Shown: positions 1 through 9,110, counted from the first letter of the stretch. The stretch: DNA of 64,000 nucleotides from Chionoecetes opilio (GCA_016584305.1 JACEEZ010021744.1:152328-216327); one strand, 5' to 3'. Notes: generated by a model from the sequence alone, not told the origin. Numbers and translations are program-made.

Positions 1-86
1 ATAAATCTCTCTCTCTCTCTCTCTCATAAAACCATTCTATAAACTACTACTATTATTACTATACTACTACTACTACTACTACTACT
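1..86. repeat. CT and ACT microsatellites at start of duplicated module
   Basis: A CT run (about 9-26) is followed by an ACT/ATT run (about 46-86). The same pair opens the equivalent modules at about 9848 and 49715, so the window begins almost at a module boundary. Confidence 0.9.
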
Positions 87-423
87 TCAGTACTACCACC
101 AGTACCAACAGTCAGTTCGTACAAAGACGAGTGCCAGATTCATTCAAAACACATTAGAACTATGCAGGAAAACGCCACTCTGGTGATATTTTTGTAATTT
201 GTTCATTTATAGCCCTACTATGACACAGATGGACACAAAATGACACAGACTCTCCAGATAGCCCCTTCTAACTTTCCTGAAATCATGGATGTAGAAATGT
301 AAGTATTAACGCCACCACACGTCTGTACATCGAAATCAACGTTGTCCTGGCGATTTTAGTGTTATCTACGGTAGAATTTCTTCCATGTAATCTGGAGATG
401 ATGGACTTGAGTGTGTGTGTGTG

Positions 424-705
424 TATTCATCTAGTTGTATTTTACAGGGCCAGAGCAATGCTCGTGTGGCCCCGTCTCCATATCAACATTTTCATCATTC
501 ATCCTTAGTGCTTTGTGTTGGCCGCAGCCAGCACCCCGGAGAGCAGGTCACAAACCCCGGCAAACACCAGGTACCCATTCACTGCTGGGTGGACAGGGGC
601 TCGGGTTTTAAGGAAACAACCCATCTGTTTCCGCTCCGCCCGGGGATCGAACACGGGACTTCTCGGTTGTGAACCGAGCATGCTTCCTCTACACCACGGA
701 GTACC
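424..705 (-). mobile_element. tRNA-derived SINE, Val-like head (family V1)
   Basis: Read on the minus strand, the element starts GGTACTCCGTGGTGTAG, which is an A-box-like start. It continues through an anticodon-arm-like hairpin with loop TTCACAA (anticodon CAC, valine) and a B box (GTTCGATCC), then about 200 bp of tRNA-unrelated body ending in TACAACTAGATGAATA. The same element is at 4758-5041 and 52161-52461 on the plus strand. It sits inside a TG array and splits it. The full body and multiple copies make it a SINE rather than a functional tRNA gene. Confidence 0.85.
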
Positions 706-715
706 GTAACCGGAG

Positions 716-822
716 GTGTGTGTGTGTGTGCGCGTGCGTGCGTGTGCGTGCGTGCGTGCGTGCGTGTGCGTGTGCGTGTGTGTGCGCGCGTGTCTGTGTC
801 TGTGTCTGTGTGTGTGTGTGTT
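716..822. repeat. TG/CG microsatellite
   Basis: An alternating TG tract with GCGTGC variants. Open frames of alternating Cys/Val or His/Thr over it are translation artefacts. Confidence 0.95.
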
Positions 823-943
823 GTGTTTGGGGGAAGGGGGAGAGTATAGGCAAACGCTACCGTAGAAATTGACCGAAACAACTTGTGTACGAACTGACTG
901 CACCCCTTCTGGTCCTAGTGTAAAATAATAATAATAAAATAAA

Positions 944-1577
944 TGGTAAATATCCAGATGAACACCGAACTCACTTTGGTAGACGAAACAATTTTTTTCT
1001 GTTGTGTTTTTGTGTTTTGAATGAATCTGCGAACCGTTTCGGTCCCAAATATTTTTTTTTTTTTTTTTTTTTTTTGCAAAAATTACAAAAATAAATAAAA
1101 AGTTTGAACCTAAACCTAACCTAATCTTTACCTAAAAAAAAAAAAAAAAAAAACCTAACCTTTACCTAACTAAAAAAAAAAAAAAAAAAACTAACCATCT
1201 ATCTAAAAAAAAAAAAAACCTAACCTTTACCCAACTAAAAAATAAATAAAAAAACCTAACCTTTATCTATCTAAAAAAAAAAAAAACTAACCTTTACCCA
1301 ACTAAAAAATAAATAAAAAAACCTAACCTTTATCTATCTAAAAAAAAAAAAACCTAACCTTAACTCTACTAGTAAAAAAAAAAAAAAAACCTAACCTTTA
1401 TCAATCTTTAAAAAAAAAAATAACAAAATTTGCGACCGAAATGGTTAGCAGATTCATTCAAAACACACAAAAACACTACCTACATTAAAACCTATAAGTT
1501 TAGGTTAGGTTTCATTAAAGCCTATAAGACCCTGACTAATTTTACCCGACCAAGTTTTAGTGTTTTTTCTGATGGAG

Positions 1578-1614
<37 letters not shown>

Positions 1615-1776
1615 ATGGTTTTGCGGAAAATAAAAATATCTCCATTAAAAAATGCTCCTATTTTAGGCCAGGAAAAACTAGTCGGTTTCTCTGAAAAAGA
1701 CCACGAAACTCGTCCATTATTACCAAAAATAGTTTCGTCCACCAAAGAGAGTTCGGTGTTCATCTGGATATTTACC
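944..1776. mobile_element. MITE-like element with about 50-bp terminal inverted repeats
   Basis: The left end TGGTAAATATCCAGATG and the right end CATCTGGATATTTACCA are inverted copies, and similarity continues inward for about 50 bp with few mismatches. A second inner inverted pair (about 1001-1050 and 1427-1480, around TTTTGAATGAATCTGC) gives a nested hairpin. The same site in copy III (about 51130) lacks the element, so it is an insertion. An AATAAA-like flank on both sides may be the target duplication. It has no coding capacity. Confidence 0.75.
1095..1415. repeat. A-rich CCTAACC minisatellite inside the MITE-like element
   Basis: Degenerate tandem units of 40-60 bp alternate CCTAACCTTTACC blocks with poly(A). 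Read on the other strand the core is GGTTAGG, resembling the TTAGG arthropod telomere motif but interrupted and irregular. Confidence 0.8.
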
Positions 1777-1811
1777 AAATAAATTAACACAAAAGAAAAA
1801 AATTCGCGGAT

Positions 1812-2110
1812 AATTTATAGTTTCACCCAACCAACGATTTTCTGATGCGTCTTATGTTTAGCTGGTGTGTTTTTGTGTTTTGAATGAATGAATCTGCTGA
1901 CCGTTTCTGTCGCAATTTTTTTTTTTTTTTTTTTAAAGTTAGGTAAAGGTTAGGTTAGGTATAGGTTAGGTTCATTTTTTTTGTCATGTTTGCATAAAAA
2001 AAATTTAAAAAAACATTGCGACAGAAACGGTTAGCAGATTCATTCAAAACACATAAAAACACCAGAAATCGTTGATTGGGTGAAACTATAAATAAAAAAT
2101 CAAATACCAA
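1812..2110. mobile_element. Second inverted-repeat element, about 300 bp
   Basis: The arms TTATAGTTTCACCCAACCAA (about 1817) and its inverted counterpart GATTGGGTGAAACTATAA (about 2074) enclose further inverted sequence around TTGAATGAATCTGC. It interrupts a segment that is continuous at about 11500 and 51165. It shares its inner motif with the 944-1776 element, so the two are related families. Confidence 0.7.
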
Positions 2111-2160
2111 AATCGCGTCTTGAACGTCACAAAAAGTCAATTCGGACAATTTCCTTCCAG

Positions 2161-2419
2161 GGTACTCCGTAGTGTAGTGGTTCGCACGCTCGGCTCACAA
2201 CCGAGAAATCCCGGGTTCGATCCCCGGGCGGAGCGAAGATAGATGGGTGGTCTTTCTTAACACCCGAGCCCCTGTCCACCCAGCAGTGAATGGGTACCGG
2301 GTGTTAGCCGGGGGTTTGTGACCCCCCTCCCGGGGTGGTGGCTTCGGCCAACACTAAGCTGCAGCGGTAGATCACTACGGCTCTGAGGAATTATCCTCTA
2401 AACAAACAAACAAACAAAC
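2161..2419 (+). mobile_element. tRNA-derived SINE, Val-like head with CAAA tail (family V2)
   Basis: The head GGTACTCCGTAGTGTAGTGG, an anticodon-arm hairpin with loop CTCACAA (CAC) and a B box GGTTCGATCCCC are followed by a body partly shared with family V1. Its own 3-prime part is a CTGCAGCGGTAGATCACTACG segment and a (CAAA)n tail. The flanking sequence is uninterrupted in the other two copies of the unit (about 11540 and 51215), giving natural empty sites. A second copy is at 58248-58503. Confidence 0.85.
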
Positions 2420-2639
2420 CCCCATCACCAAAATCCCACAAAAAACGATAATTCCCATAGAAACACACCAAAACACCCTGAAATATGGAGCAACAAACAC
2501 GTCTTTACATAACCCTTAATTAAGGTGACACAAGGTTAACTACGCGCTATAAAGGTGTGGGAGTGTATGATAGTACTCACTCGTTAGGTATTGTGGTGTC
2601 TTCGATGATAACTACGTCGTCGTCGTCCGAATTGTAACT

Positions 2640-3675
2640 TGTTGTTGTTGTTGTTGAAGGGCTGTGATGTCGAAATCGACGATATTCGCCCTGGTGTACA
2701 GCCGTGAATTAATCACAGTCGGGACAGTTGATTAGTCTTCTCAGGAAGGCACAGGTGAGGCGGATGACGGCGGGGCGTCGTGATGGGTGGACGGCAGCGG
2801 CGGCCAGCAGGGTGGGCAGGTCAAAGGTGGTGACGTTCAGGGCGATGAGTTGACCACGTAGAAGTTGTCGGTGGGAGTGGAAGCGAGGACACTGCAGCAG
2901 GAAGTGGTCAATGGACTCCGGGACGTTCCTGCACCAGGGGCAGTACGGGTCGGGCGTGAGCTGCAGACGATGCAGGTGTGCTCTGAGTGTTGTGTGACCG
3001 ATCCTCAGGCGGGTGAGGGCGACATCCAAGACGCGGGACGTTTGTCTTATCCACGGCTGCGGGGAGGAGTCGGTACGATATTGACCCATGGAGGTGGCAC
3101 GGAGGGCGTCGCCGAGCGACCTATCCCAGGCGGAGCGGCAGACATTAGAAATGAGACGCTTGGCGGTGGAGAGCGGCAGCGGGAGGGGGGTGATGTTTAC
3201 CTCCGAGAGTGCCATCTTTGCAGCAGCATCAGCTACCTCGTTGCCCCGGATATTGCAGTGGGAAGGCACCCACTGCAAGGTGATCTTCCAGCCCACTGAG
3301 GTGAGGGAGAGGAGTAGCCGTTGCAGGGAGTGAACCATGGCTGTGGAGGAAGCCGGGCGACGGGAGAGGAGGAGATGGAGGGAGGAGAGAGAGTCTGTGT
3401 AGATCACAACTCTGGCTGGGGCGTAGGTGGTGTTCAGGTAAGACACAGCCTGGCGAATGGCGAAGAGTTCTGCCATCAGAACGTCCGTTTCAGGGGGCAG
3501 CCGCCACGTCCTGCAGATGTTGGAGCGAGGGTCATAGACGGCAGCGCCTGTAGACGGAATGGTGGGGGAGTGAGAGCCATCAGTGAAGATCTTAAGGTGG
3601 TTGTGGTAGAGTGACATGTCGAGTTGACGGAATAAAGGAGCTGCCAGGACGCTAGCTAAGTTTTTGGGAGGAAGA
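2640..3675 (-). mobile_element. 5-prime-truncated non-LTR retrotransposon (RNase H end of ORF2)
   Basis: The insert is flanked by the 14-bp direct repeat TCCGAATTGTAACT at 2626-2639 and 3676-3689. On the minus strand its 3-prime end has a short (AAC)n tail (the plus strand reads TTGTTGTTGTTG at about 2640-2656). It carries the last third of an ORF2 encoding RNase H and a CCHC-like end. Truncation at the 5-prime end, a target duplication and a simple-repeat tail are the expected signature of target-primed reverse transcription. The copies of the host module at about 11780 and 51460 are empty sites. Confidence 0.9.
2709..3675 (-). pseudogene. Retrotransposon ORF2 C-terminus: RNase H plus zinc-knuckle-like motif
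   Basis: This reading frame continues, by chance in frame, from the host ATG at 3722, giving a 337-residue chimeric open frame. Numbered from that Met, RNase H residues are Asp48 (TDGS), Glu85 (MAEL), Asp110 (YTDS), His155 (WVPSH) and Asp165 (NEVADAAA), so the catalytic set looks complete. Near residues 255-280 a C-x2-C-x8-H-x4-C motif (CPWC...DHFLLQC) resembles the tail found in I/Jockey-type LINE ORF2 proteins. The reverse transcriptase and endonuclease are missing through 5-prime truncation, so the piece cannot retrotranspose. The frame itself has no stop until TAA at its end, suggesting a fairly recent insertion. The clade (I, R1 or Jockey group) is not resolved. Confidence 0.85.
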
Positions 3676-3760
3676 TCCGAATTGTAACTATTGTCGACGT
3701 CCATTTGTTGTGGGTCGGCCATCTTGGTGGCTGTGGGAAGGCGCGAGCACGAGTTGCGAC

Positions 3761-4389
3761 TTTCTTTCTCTGTCTGTCTGTCTATTTCTCTCTTTCTTTG
3801 TGTGTCTGTCTCTCTCTGTCTATCTGTCTCTCTCCCTGTCTGTCTGTCTGTCTATTTCTCTCTGTCTGTGTCTATTTCTTTCTGTGTCTGTCTGTCTCTC
3901 TCTCTCTGTCTGTCTGTCTATTTGTATCTTTACCTCTGCCAACGAAGTTGGAGGGGTTATGTTTTCACCCCGATCTGTCTGTCTGTTTGTTAGTGTACAG
4001 GATTTCTCGGAAAGTTACAAATAGATTTGGACCAAACTCGGTTTACCAAGTCTATTTCGTATAAGGAAGAACTGATTTAATTTTGGATGAAATCTATTGA
4101 CAACTGTTGCCATGGCAACCAATTGATGAAATATTCGGCCGGAGGTATGCGCTCATACTGAGTGCATATATATGTATATAGTATGCTTTTTTTTTTTTTT
4201 TTTTACTTTTTTATATTCGGGCGGAAGTATGCGCTCTACTGAGTGCCCCCCCCCCCCCCTAGTTCTTTCTGTATCTGTCTCTCTCTCTGTCTGTCTGTCT
4301 GTCTATCTCCCTGTCTGTCTGTCTGTATATTTCTGTCTTTCTGTGTCTGTCTGTCTGTCTGTCTCTCGCTCTGTCTGTCTGTCTGTCTA
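3761..4389. repeat. CTGT/CT microsatellites around a short unassigned segment
   Basis: CTGT/CT arrays cover about 3761-3938 and 4261-4389. Between them about 320 bp of non-repetitive sequence includes a poly(T) run (4186-4204) and a poly(C) run (4247-4259). No gene is seen. Leu/Ser-rich open frames here are microsatellite translations. Confidence 0.9.
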
Positions 4390-4420
4390 ATACTTGAATA
4401 CTTGTAGGGGATTGGATTAT

Positions 4421-4700
4421 ATTAGGTAAAAGGTAAATGGGGCATACGCGTGGCCTCGGTGCTCATCTCCGTGGCATCAGCCCTTGTGCCTGTGGTACTC
4501 CGGGACACAGGGCCAGTGTGACATCCAGGTTACCACAGATACCTTCCCCAGGTTTCCCCAGGTACCCATTTATCAACTATCCCAGAAAGGAAGGATGAAC
4601 AGCTGATTGGGCTGCACGCCGACTGCCCTGGCCGGGATTCGAACCAGGGCCCGCAGATTCGTAGGTAGGCACGCTAGCCACTACACCACATGTCATGTTG
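4421..4700 (-). mobile_element. tRNA-derived SINE (family C), minus strand
   Basis: On the minus strand the head reads TGTGGTGTAGTGGCTAGCGTG (A-box-like), followed by GGTTCGAATCCCGGCC (B box), then a roughly 200-bp body ending near ATTTACCTTTTACC. Copies at 12326-14370 (split by an insertion) and 51735-52049 occupy the same place in the duplicated unit. The insertion therefore predates the duplication. Confidence 0.8.
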
Positions 4701-4757
4701 TCGAAACTAACATGTCAAAATAATTTTATCAATCGCTAAAAATCTCTCACACACACG

Positions 4758-5040
4758 GGGTACTCCGTGGTGTAGGGGAAGCACGCTCGGTTCACAACCG
4801 AGAAGTCCCGGGTTCGATCCCCGGGCGGAGCGGAAACAGATGGGTTGTTTCCTTAAAACCCGAGCCCCTGTCCACCCAGCAGTGAATGGGTACCGGGTGT
4901 TAGCCGGGGTTTGTGACCTGCTCTCCAGGGGTGCTGGCTTCAGCCAACACAAAGCACTAAGGATGAATGATAAAAATGTTGATATGGAGACGGGGCCACA
5001 CGAGCATTGCTCTGGCCCTGTAAAATACAACTAGATGAAT

Positions 5041-5041
<1 letters not shown>
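4758..5041 (+). mobile_element. tRNA-derived SINE, Val-like head (family V1)
   Basis: This is a complete copy with anticodon loop TTCACAA and B box GGTTCGATCCCC. It lies between CA-type microsatellite on both sides, so it inserted into a CA array. It matches 424-705 (inverted) and 52161-52461. Confidence 0.9.

Positions 5042-5069
<28 letters not shown>
5042..5069. repeat. CA microsatellite
   Basis: A short (AC)n tract continuing the array interrupted by the SINE. Confidence 0.9.
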
Positions 5070-5071
<2 letters not shown>

Positions 5072-5079
5072 TTTTTTTC

Positions 5080-5365
5080 ACACAATTTTCTCTGATCATA
5101 CAAAACATGATTTATTAGGGAAACTCGTAACCAATAAAGAACACACGAATAATATATAGTTTCTACATATATTCAAGGCCATTGCAAACCCTGCATAGCG
5201 TTGGTATATTCTTAAATCTTTATATAAATAGTGTTTTACGTGATGGCTGGACCAGACCCATATTTAAGCCTGGCCACAGCTTATTTTGATCAGAATATAG
5301 GCTCATGGTGGTTCAGTATATGCTCTACAGGCTTTCTAGATCATGAATATTAGGCACCTGAATTT
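5080..5365. repeat. 183-bp satellite monomer and its downstream flank (copy I)
   Basis: One monomer begins at CATACAAAACATGATTTATT. It is followed by a segment ending CTTTCTAGATCATGAATAT that recurs at about 58205. The same monomer forms arrays at 16768-17208, 52618-56416 and 57865-58190. No gene is present. Confidence 0.8.
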
Positions 5366-5513
5366 GAAGGAATGGTCTTCTTGCTTCTATAAGGGTAGGG
5401 TAAGGTAAGGTAAGGTAGTAAGGCTTCTTGAAGGTAGACAGGTAGGCAGGTCACACGTGGAACGAGAGGTAACGCGAGTGAGAGCTACGGCGAGGGAAAA
5501 CCGCACGGTATAA

Positions 5514-6192
5514 AGCCCCGTCCACACTACCACTCACCACCGTCGGCGCTTCCCGTCGGTGCTTGCCGACGGTGCTTGCCGACGGGAAGCGCCGTTGCCA
5601 GGGTTGTGTCCACACGAACGGTTTTGTTCGGCGGTCAGCGCGCTTCCTGATTTCAAAGTGAGTCATGTTTTCTGCATATCGTGTACTCTCACTCGAAATT
5701 ATGAAATAACCACAGGTTTAGAAAAACTGACCCAACTATCATCTTCATGACATATTTCTGCATATCATAAGCAAGAAAAATATACGAAAACCTTTTTGTG
5801 TATTCTAAAAAATATAGCAAAAAGAAATAGTGTCTAAACATTTTTCTCACTTTTTTGTCTTCAACTTGCTGCAATTTCCCGACCATTTCTCCCATTTAAT
5901 TTTTTATCACATATTCGTAATCAGCTGACTTTCTTGGTTCTGATGGTATACGGTACATAGTAATACAAAAATATCTAGATGGTGAAAACTGCCGATAACT
6001 TGAAGCATGTGTTTGGCGCTGACCCGTGAGTGACGGGCATGCCCGCCCAATATTAAACCTGCTGAATGTTGGCGGGCAGCGCCGACGGTTAAATTTTGCT
6101 CGTCGGCATCGTGTCCACACTGCCACTTTTGAGTGACGAACACTGTTCGACGGCAAGCGCCGACGGTGGTGAGTGGTAGTGTGGACGGGGCT
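5514..6192. mobile_element. PIF/Harbinger-like MITE with TAA target duplication
   Basis: The ends AGCCCCGTCCACACTACC and its inverted copy form terminal inverted repeats of about 38 perfect bases. TAA flanks both ends (5511-5513 and 6193-6195). The paralogous site at 45828-45830 has a single TAA and no insert, proving a clean 679-bp insertion. A 3-bp TAA duplication is typical of PIF/Harbinger. There is no transposase, so it is non-autonomous. GC-rich inner repeats (CGCCGACGG and variants) lie near both ends. Confidence 0.9.
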
Positions 6193-6362
6193 TAAGTGGT
6201 ACATACTTTGCTATGTGGTCGTTTTAAATCTGCCTGAATTTTCTCTCTCTCTCTCTCTTACTTTCTTTACTTTTTATCATTTAAAGCATAAAACAATATA
6301 AAACAAACTTGTAGTGGCAAACATATATAAACAATAATAATCATATTCATTACATACTTATT

Positions 6363-6717
6363 GGGGGAGGCGGTAGCGGAGTGGTTAGCGTCTCCGACTG
6401 GCGTTCTCGGTGACCCGAGTTCGATCCCCGAAGAAATCCAAAACCTTTCTGCACCGTCGAGTGGCCTAAGAACACCCACATGCTGCCCATTAACTCTACC
6501 TTCGATTGTGAGTGCATCGGAGGACACAGGAGGGCGGCATGAGCCTCTAATCACAGGCGTCACTATTAGAATCCTGCCTGCACCACCACGGGCGAGGACC
6601 AACCATCATCACAGCACTCAAGTGAACCTCCAGAGCCTACCATTCGAGCCCTGGGTCACCACTACCCACAGGCGCTATAGGCACAAATATGTAAAAAAAA
6701 AAAAAAAAAAAAAAAAA
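6363..6717 (+). mobile_element. tRNA-derived SINE with poly(A) tail (family D)
   Basis: The head GGTAGCGGAGTGGTTAGCG (A-box-like) and the B box GAGTTCGATCCCC are followed by about 260 bp of body and a poly(A) run at 6693-6717. The paralog is at 45991-46363, so it inserted before the duplication. The amino-acid class of the tRNA-like head is not clear. Confidence 0.8.
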
Positions 6718-6779
6718 GAAAGAAAAAAAAAGACTAATGAGAACAATGTTTTATTAATACTTTCATTACTAATATTACT

Positions 6780-6908
6780 TTCTGGAAGAAGAAGAAGAGG
6801 AGGAGGAAGTGCCAATGAAGAAGAGGAGGAGGAGGAAGAGTGATAATGATAGTAATATTGTATTTCTCTTCTACGTCTGTTCATTGGCGATGATTGTTGA
6901 ACCTATTA

Positions 6909-6950
<42 letters not shown>

Positions 6951-6951
6951 A
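6780..6951. repeat. GAAGAG and CT microsatellites
   Basis: GAGGAG-type repeats (about 6785-6840) and a CT run (about 6908-6951) lie just downstream of the zinc-finger gene. Both are conserved in the second copy at about 46415-46570. Confidence 0.9.
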
Positions 6952-7027
6952 CTCTTCTTCATTTTTCCCTCTGTAATCTGTGTAATCTGTGAAATAAAAC
7001 ATTGAACACAATTATTCATGAAGTGGC

Positions 7028-7033
7028 TTTATT
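7028..7033 (-). promoter_or_regulatory. Polyadenylation signal AATAAA of the zinc-finger gene
   Basis: AATAAA on the minus strand lies about 97 bp beyond the TGA at 7130-7132. It is kept in the paralog at 46636-46641. Confidence 0.6.
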
Positions 7034-7129
7034 GATATTCTTAACAACACATCACAAGTGGCGTTGTATATGCCTGGCAAGCCCCTCACCCACCATCACA
7101 AGCACAACCCACACACAGCCACTCCCTCC

Positions 7130-8062
7130 TCACAGGTGTGTCTGGATATGCTTGGCAACACGACTCTTGGTAGGAAAACACTTGCCGCAAATATCACACT
7201 TGTACTTCCTCTCACCAGTGTGGATGAGCATGTGTGTGTTAAGACTGCCCTTCTGAGTAAATGTTTTCCTACACTCCTGACACTCAAAGTTTCTCTCACT
7301 AGTGTGGGTGAGCATGTGTCTGTTAAGATCGCTCTTGTGGGCAAAGGCTTTCCTACACTCTTGACACTCAAAGCTTCTCTCACCAGTGTGGGTGAGCATG
7401 TGTCTGTTAAGATCGCACTTGTGGGTAAATGTTTTCCTACACTCCTGACACTCAAAGTTTCTCTCACCAGTGTGGGTGACCATGTGTTTGTTAAGACTGC
7501 CCTTCCGGGAAAATGTTTTCCTACACTCCTGACACTCAAAGTTTCTCTCACCAGTGTGGGTGACCATGTGGCTGTTAAGATGGCTCTTGAAGGTAAATGT
7601 TTTCCTACACTCCTGGCACTCAAAGTTTCTCTCACCAGTGTGAGTGAGCATGTGTGTGTTAAGATTGCTCTTCAGGGTAAATGTTTTCTTACACTCCTGG
7701 CACTCAAAGTTTCTCTCACCAGTGTGGGTGACCATGTGTGTGTAAAGATTGCTCTTGCAGGTAAATGTTTTCCTACACTCCTGGCACTCAAAGTTTCTCT
7801 CACCAGTGTGAGTGAGCATGTGTGTGTTAAGATGGCTCTTCAGGGTAAATGTTTTCCTACACTCCTGGCACTCAAAGTTTCTCTCACCAGTGTGAGTGAG
7901 CATGTGCCTCCTAAGATCACCTTTACCAGTGAACACTTTGCCACAGTGGTCACACCTCAGCCCTGTCTTGCGTGTATGGGTAAGGATGTGTGCATTAATG
8001 CCAGCCTTGCTGGAGCACACTTTGCCACAGTCATCACAAGTGTAGGTGCTCACGCCCTCCAT
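7130..8062 (-). CDS. C2H2 zinc-finger protein with 11 tandem fingers
   Basis: The frame is 310 residues and almost entirely zinc fingers of the C-x2-C-x12-H-x3-H type joined by HTGERNFEC-like linkers. This is the layout of sequence-specific nuclear DNA-binding proteins. Reading positions -1, 2, 3 and 6 of each helix gives: 1 SAGA, 2 GGDR, 3 LSHT, 4 CSNT, 5 LSNT, 6 FSHS, 7 RGSK, 8 HCDR, 9 HSDR, 10 QGST, 11 TSRK. Fingers 3-10 are near-identical outside these positions, indicating recent internal finger duplication, while fingers 1, 2 and 11 differ. No KRAB, BTB or ZAD domain is visible. The first ATG opens MEGVSTYTCDDC. An open frame continues upstream without ATG to about 8210, so an upstream exon or earlier start is possible. 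A paralog at 46736-47761 is decayed. Function and target are unknown. Expression is not shown by the sequence, but the intact frame beside a frameshifted copy is consistent with selection or recency. Confidence 0.85.
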   Translation of the reverse strand: MEGVSTYTCDDCGKVCSSKAGINAHILTHTRKTGLRCDHCGKVFTGKGDLRRHMLTHTGERNFECQECRKTFTLKSHLNTHMLTHTGERNFECQECRKTFTCKSNLYTHMVTHTGERNFECQECKKTFTLKSNLNTHMLTHTGERNFECQECRKTFTFKSHLNSHMVTHTGERNFECQECRKTFSRKGSLNKHMVTHTGERNFECQECRKTFTHKCDLNRHMLTHTGERSFECQECRKAFAHKSDLNRHMLTHTSERNFECQECRKTFTQKGSLNTHMLIHTGERKYKCDICGKCFPTKSRVAKHIQTHL

Positions 8063-9019
8063 TGCAGCACTACTTCTGCCAGCAACCCTGTGGTGGGAGG
8101 CGTCAGCTGGTCCTGCAGGAACCCCGGTGGAGGCCCCGGGGTTGAACCAAGCGTTCCCTAATACAAGGGAAGCCGGGAGGAGTCCTGGCGTGGGCGCCGA
8201 CCTGGACTCTTGACCTCAGCACCTGTAACATTGGTGGCCATCAGCACACAAGCAGGCAAGTGCTTCCTAGAAGGGTGCTTCCTGCTTCACCCTCCAGCTA
8301 ACACCTAGCCAGTGTTTGCAGCCAAGGAGTAAGGCCAGCACAGTAGCCTCACGCCACCACTCTACATGGTGGAGGAGTGGAGTGGTGAGTGGCTAGTGAC
8401 CTTCAATGCAGGCAAGTGTAGCTAAGCCTTGCACATCAGGCACAACCAATAATGGGTAATGGGGGAGTGAGAGAGAGGGGCGGGCTGGCTCTCTCTCAAT
8501 AAACAGGCAAGGACAGAATATGAAACATGAATATTCTTCTATTCAATTGAAATTTGCTCAGGAATGTGTACATACAGTGCATAAGTAAAAACAGAACTAT
8601 ACAGTAAATACTTTCCATTAAATCAATACATACACATAAGGAAAGAGAGAGAGGAGGGGGGGCAGAGGTCAATCCCTGCCATGGGATACAGACAAGTGAC
8701 CGCTTCCCTCCAGCCCACCTGTCCATAAGGACTCATTTGCCACCGACATCACATTTTCACTTAAAAAAATAACTAATATAATTAATAGAAAAAATATTTC
8801 AGAAACCATTTCCATTGAATATGAAAAGCACTTGAGTGCAAAAGCGTCTGTGTAGTTTGTTTTAGATCAGGGGTGGTTTTTATAAAGAATCTTTACTACT
8901 CTTAGCCACTCTGAGCACTTTGAGTTGCTCTGAGTGGCAAAGAATGTTTATGTGATAGTGGCCAAAATGCTATGAGTGGCGGGACCAGCCCAGAGCTACT
9001 CAGATGACGCTTCTGAGTT
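8063..9019. other. Upstream region of the zinc-finger gene
   Basis: The sequence is conserved with 47762-48714. An open stretch reading VPAGPADAS lies just upstream of the first ATG on the minus strand in both copies and could be coding or 5-prime UTR. A one-base difference shifts the frame between copies near 8210. About 8860-9010 contains TGAGTGGC/GAGTTGCT repeats in both orientations. No clear TATA box was identified. Confidence 0.5.
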
Positions 9020-9110
9020 GCTATGAGTAAGAACATATGAACATAAGAAAATAAGGAAGCTACAAGAGGCCGTGAGACCTACACGCGCTAGTTCCTGTTA
9101 AGGAAAAACT
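9020..9110 (-). mobile_element. LINE 3-prime terminal fragment
   Basis: The segment AAGGAAGCTACAAGAGGCCG followed by GAGACCTACACG recurs at about 14524, 32545, 48720 and 52517. At 32541-32780 it is joined to a decayed LINE ORF end. These short pieces are therefore 3-prime ends of minus-strand insertions with a TTATGTTC-type tail. Confidence 0.65.

Larger units (their letters stand above)
87..943. repeat. TG module of duplicated unit, copy I
   Basis: This sequence recurs with high identity at about 10240-10865 and 50090-50828. Shared pieces are the AGTTCGTACAAAGACGAG segment, the segment ending in GATGATGGACTTG, a TG array, and a closing segment ending CTTCTGGTCCTAGTGT. Copy I lacks the roughly 270-bp GTACGAA-rich stretch present in copies II and III. 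It carries a SINE inside its TG array. No gene was recognised. Confidence 0.85.
2581..3722 (-). pseudogene. Exon-like module copy I (MADPQQ...), split by a LINE insertion
   Basis: On the minus strand an ATG in good context (CCAAGATGGCC) at 3722 opens a frame beginning MADPQQMDVDNSYNS. The frame runs into an acidic Asp stretch and VVIIEDTTIPNE. It then meets a GTGAGT splice-donor-like sequence at 2575-2580. The exon is present three times in the window (also 11730-11822 and 51411-51501). Here it is cut by the LINE at 2640-3675, which lies between 14-bp target duplications. Upstream lie CTGT/CT arrays that would be promoter or 5-prime UTR. I do not recognise the protein. It could be the first exon of a real gene family carried by the duplicated unit, or the 5-prime exon of a larger transposon. 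No downstream exon was identified. Each copy is broken by a different lesion. Confidence 0.5.

Noticed and set aside
2865..3614. Plus-strand frames over the RNase H region
   Set aside because: Shadows of the minus-strand LINE frame, without recognisable domains.
4759..4832. Functional tRNA-Val(CAC) gene
   Set aside because: The cloverleaf-like head is always followed by the same SINE body, occurs in several copies and ends in SINE-type tails.
5896..6204. Minus-strand 102-codon frame
   Set aside because: Lies across the Harbinger-like MITE and its terminus; no motif and absent from the paralogous empty site.
7130..8161. Plus-strand open frame of 367 codons over the zinc-finger gene
   Set aside because: It is the antisense shadow of the finger repeat; the minus strand shows textbook C2H2 fingers.
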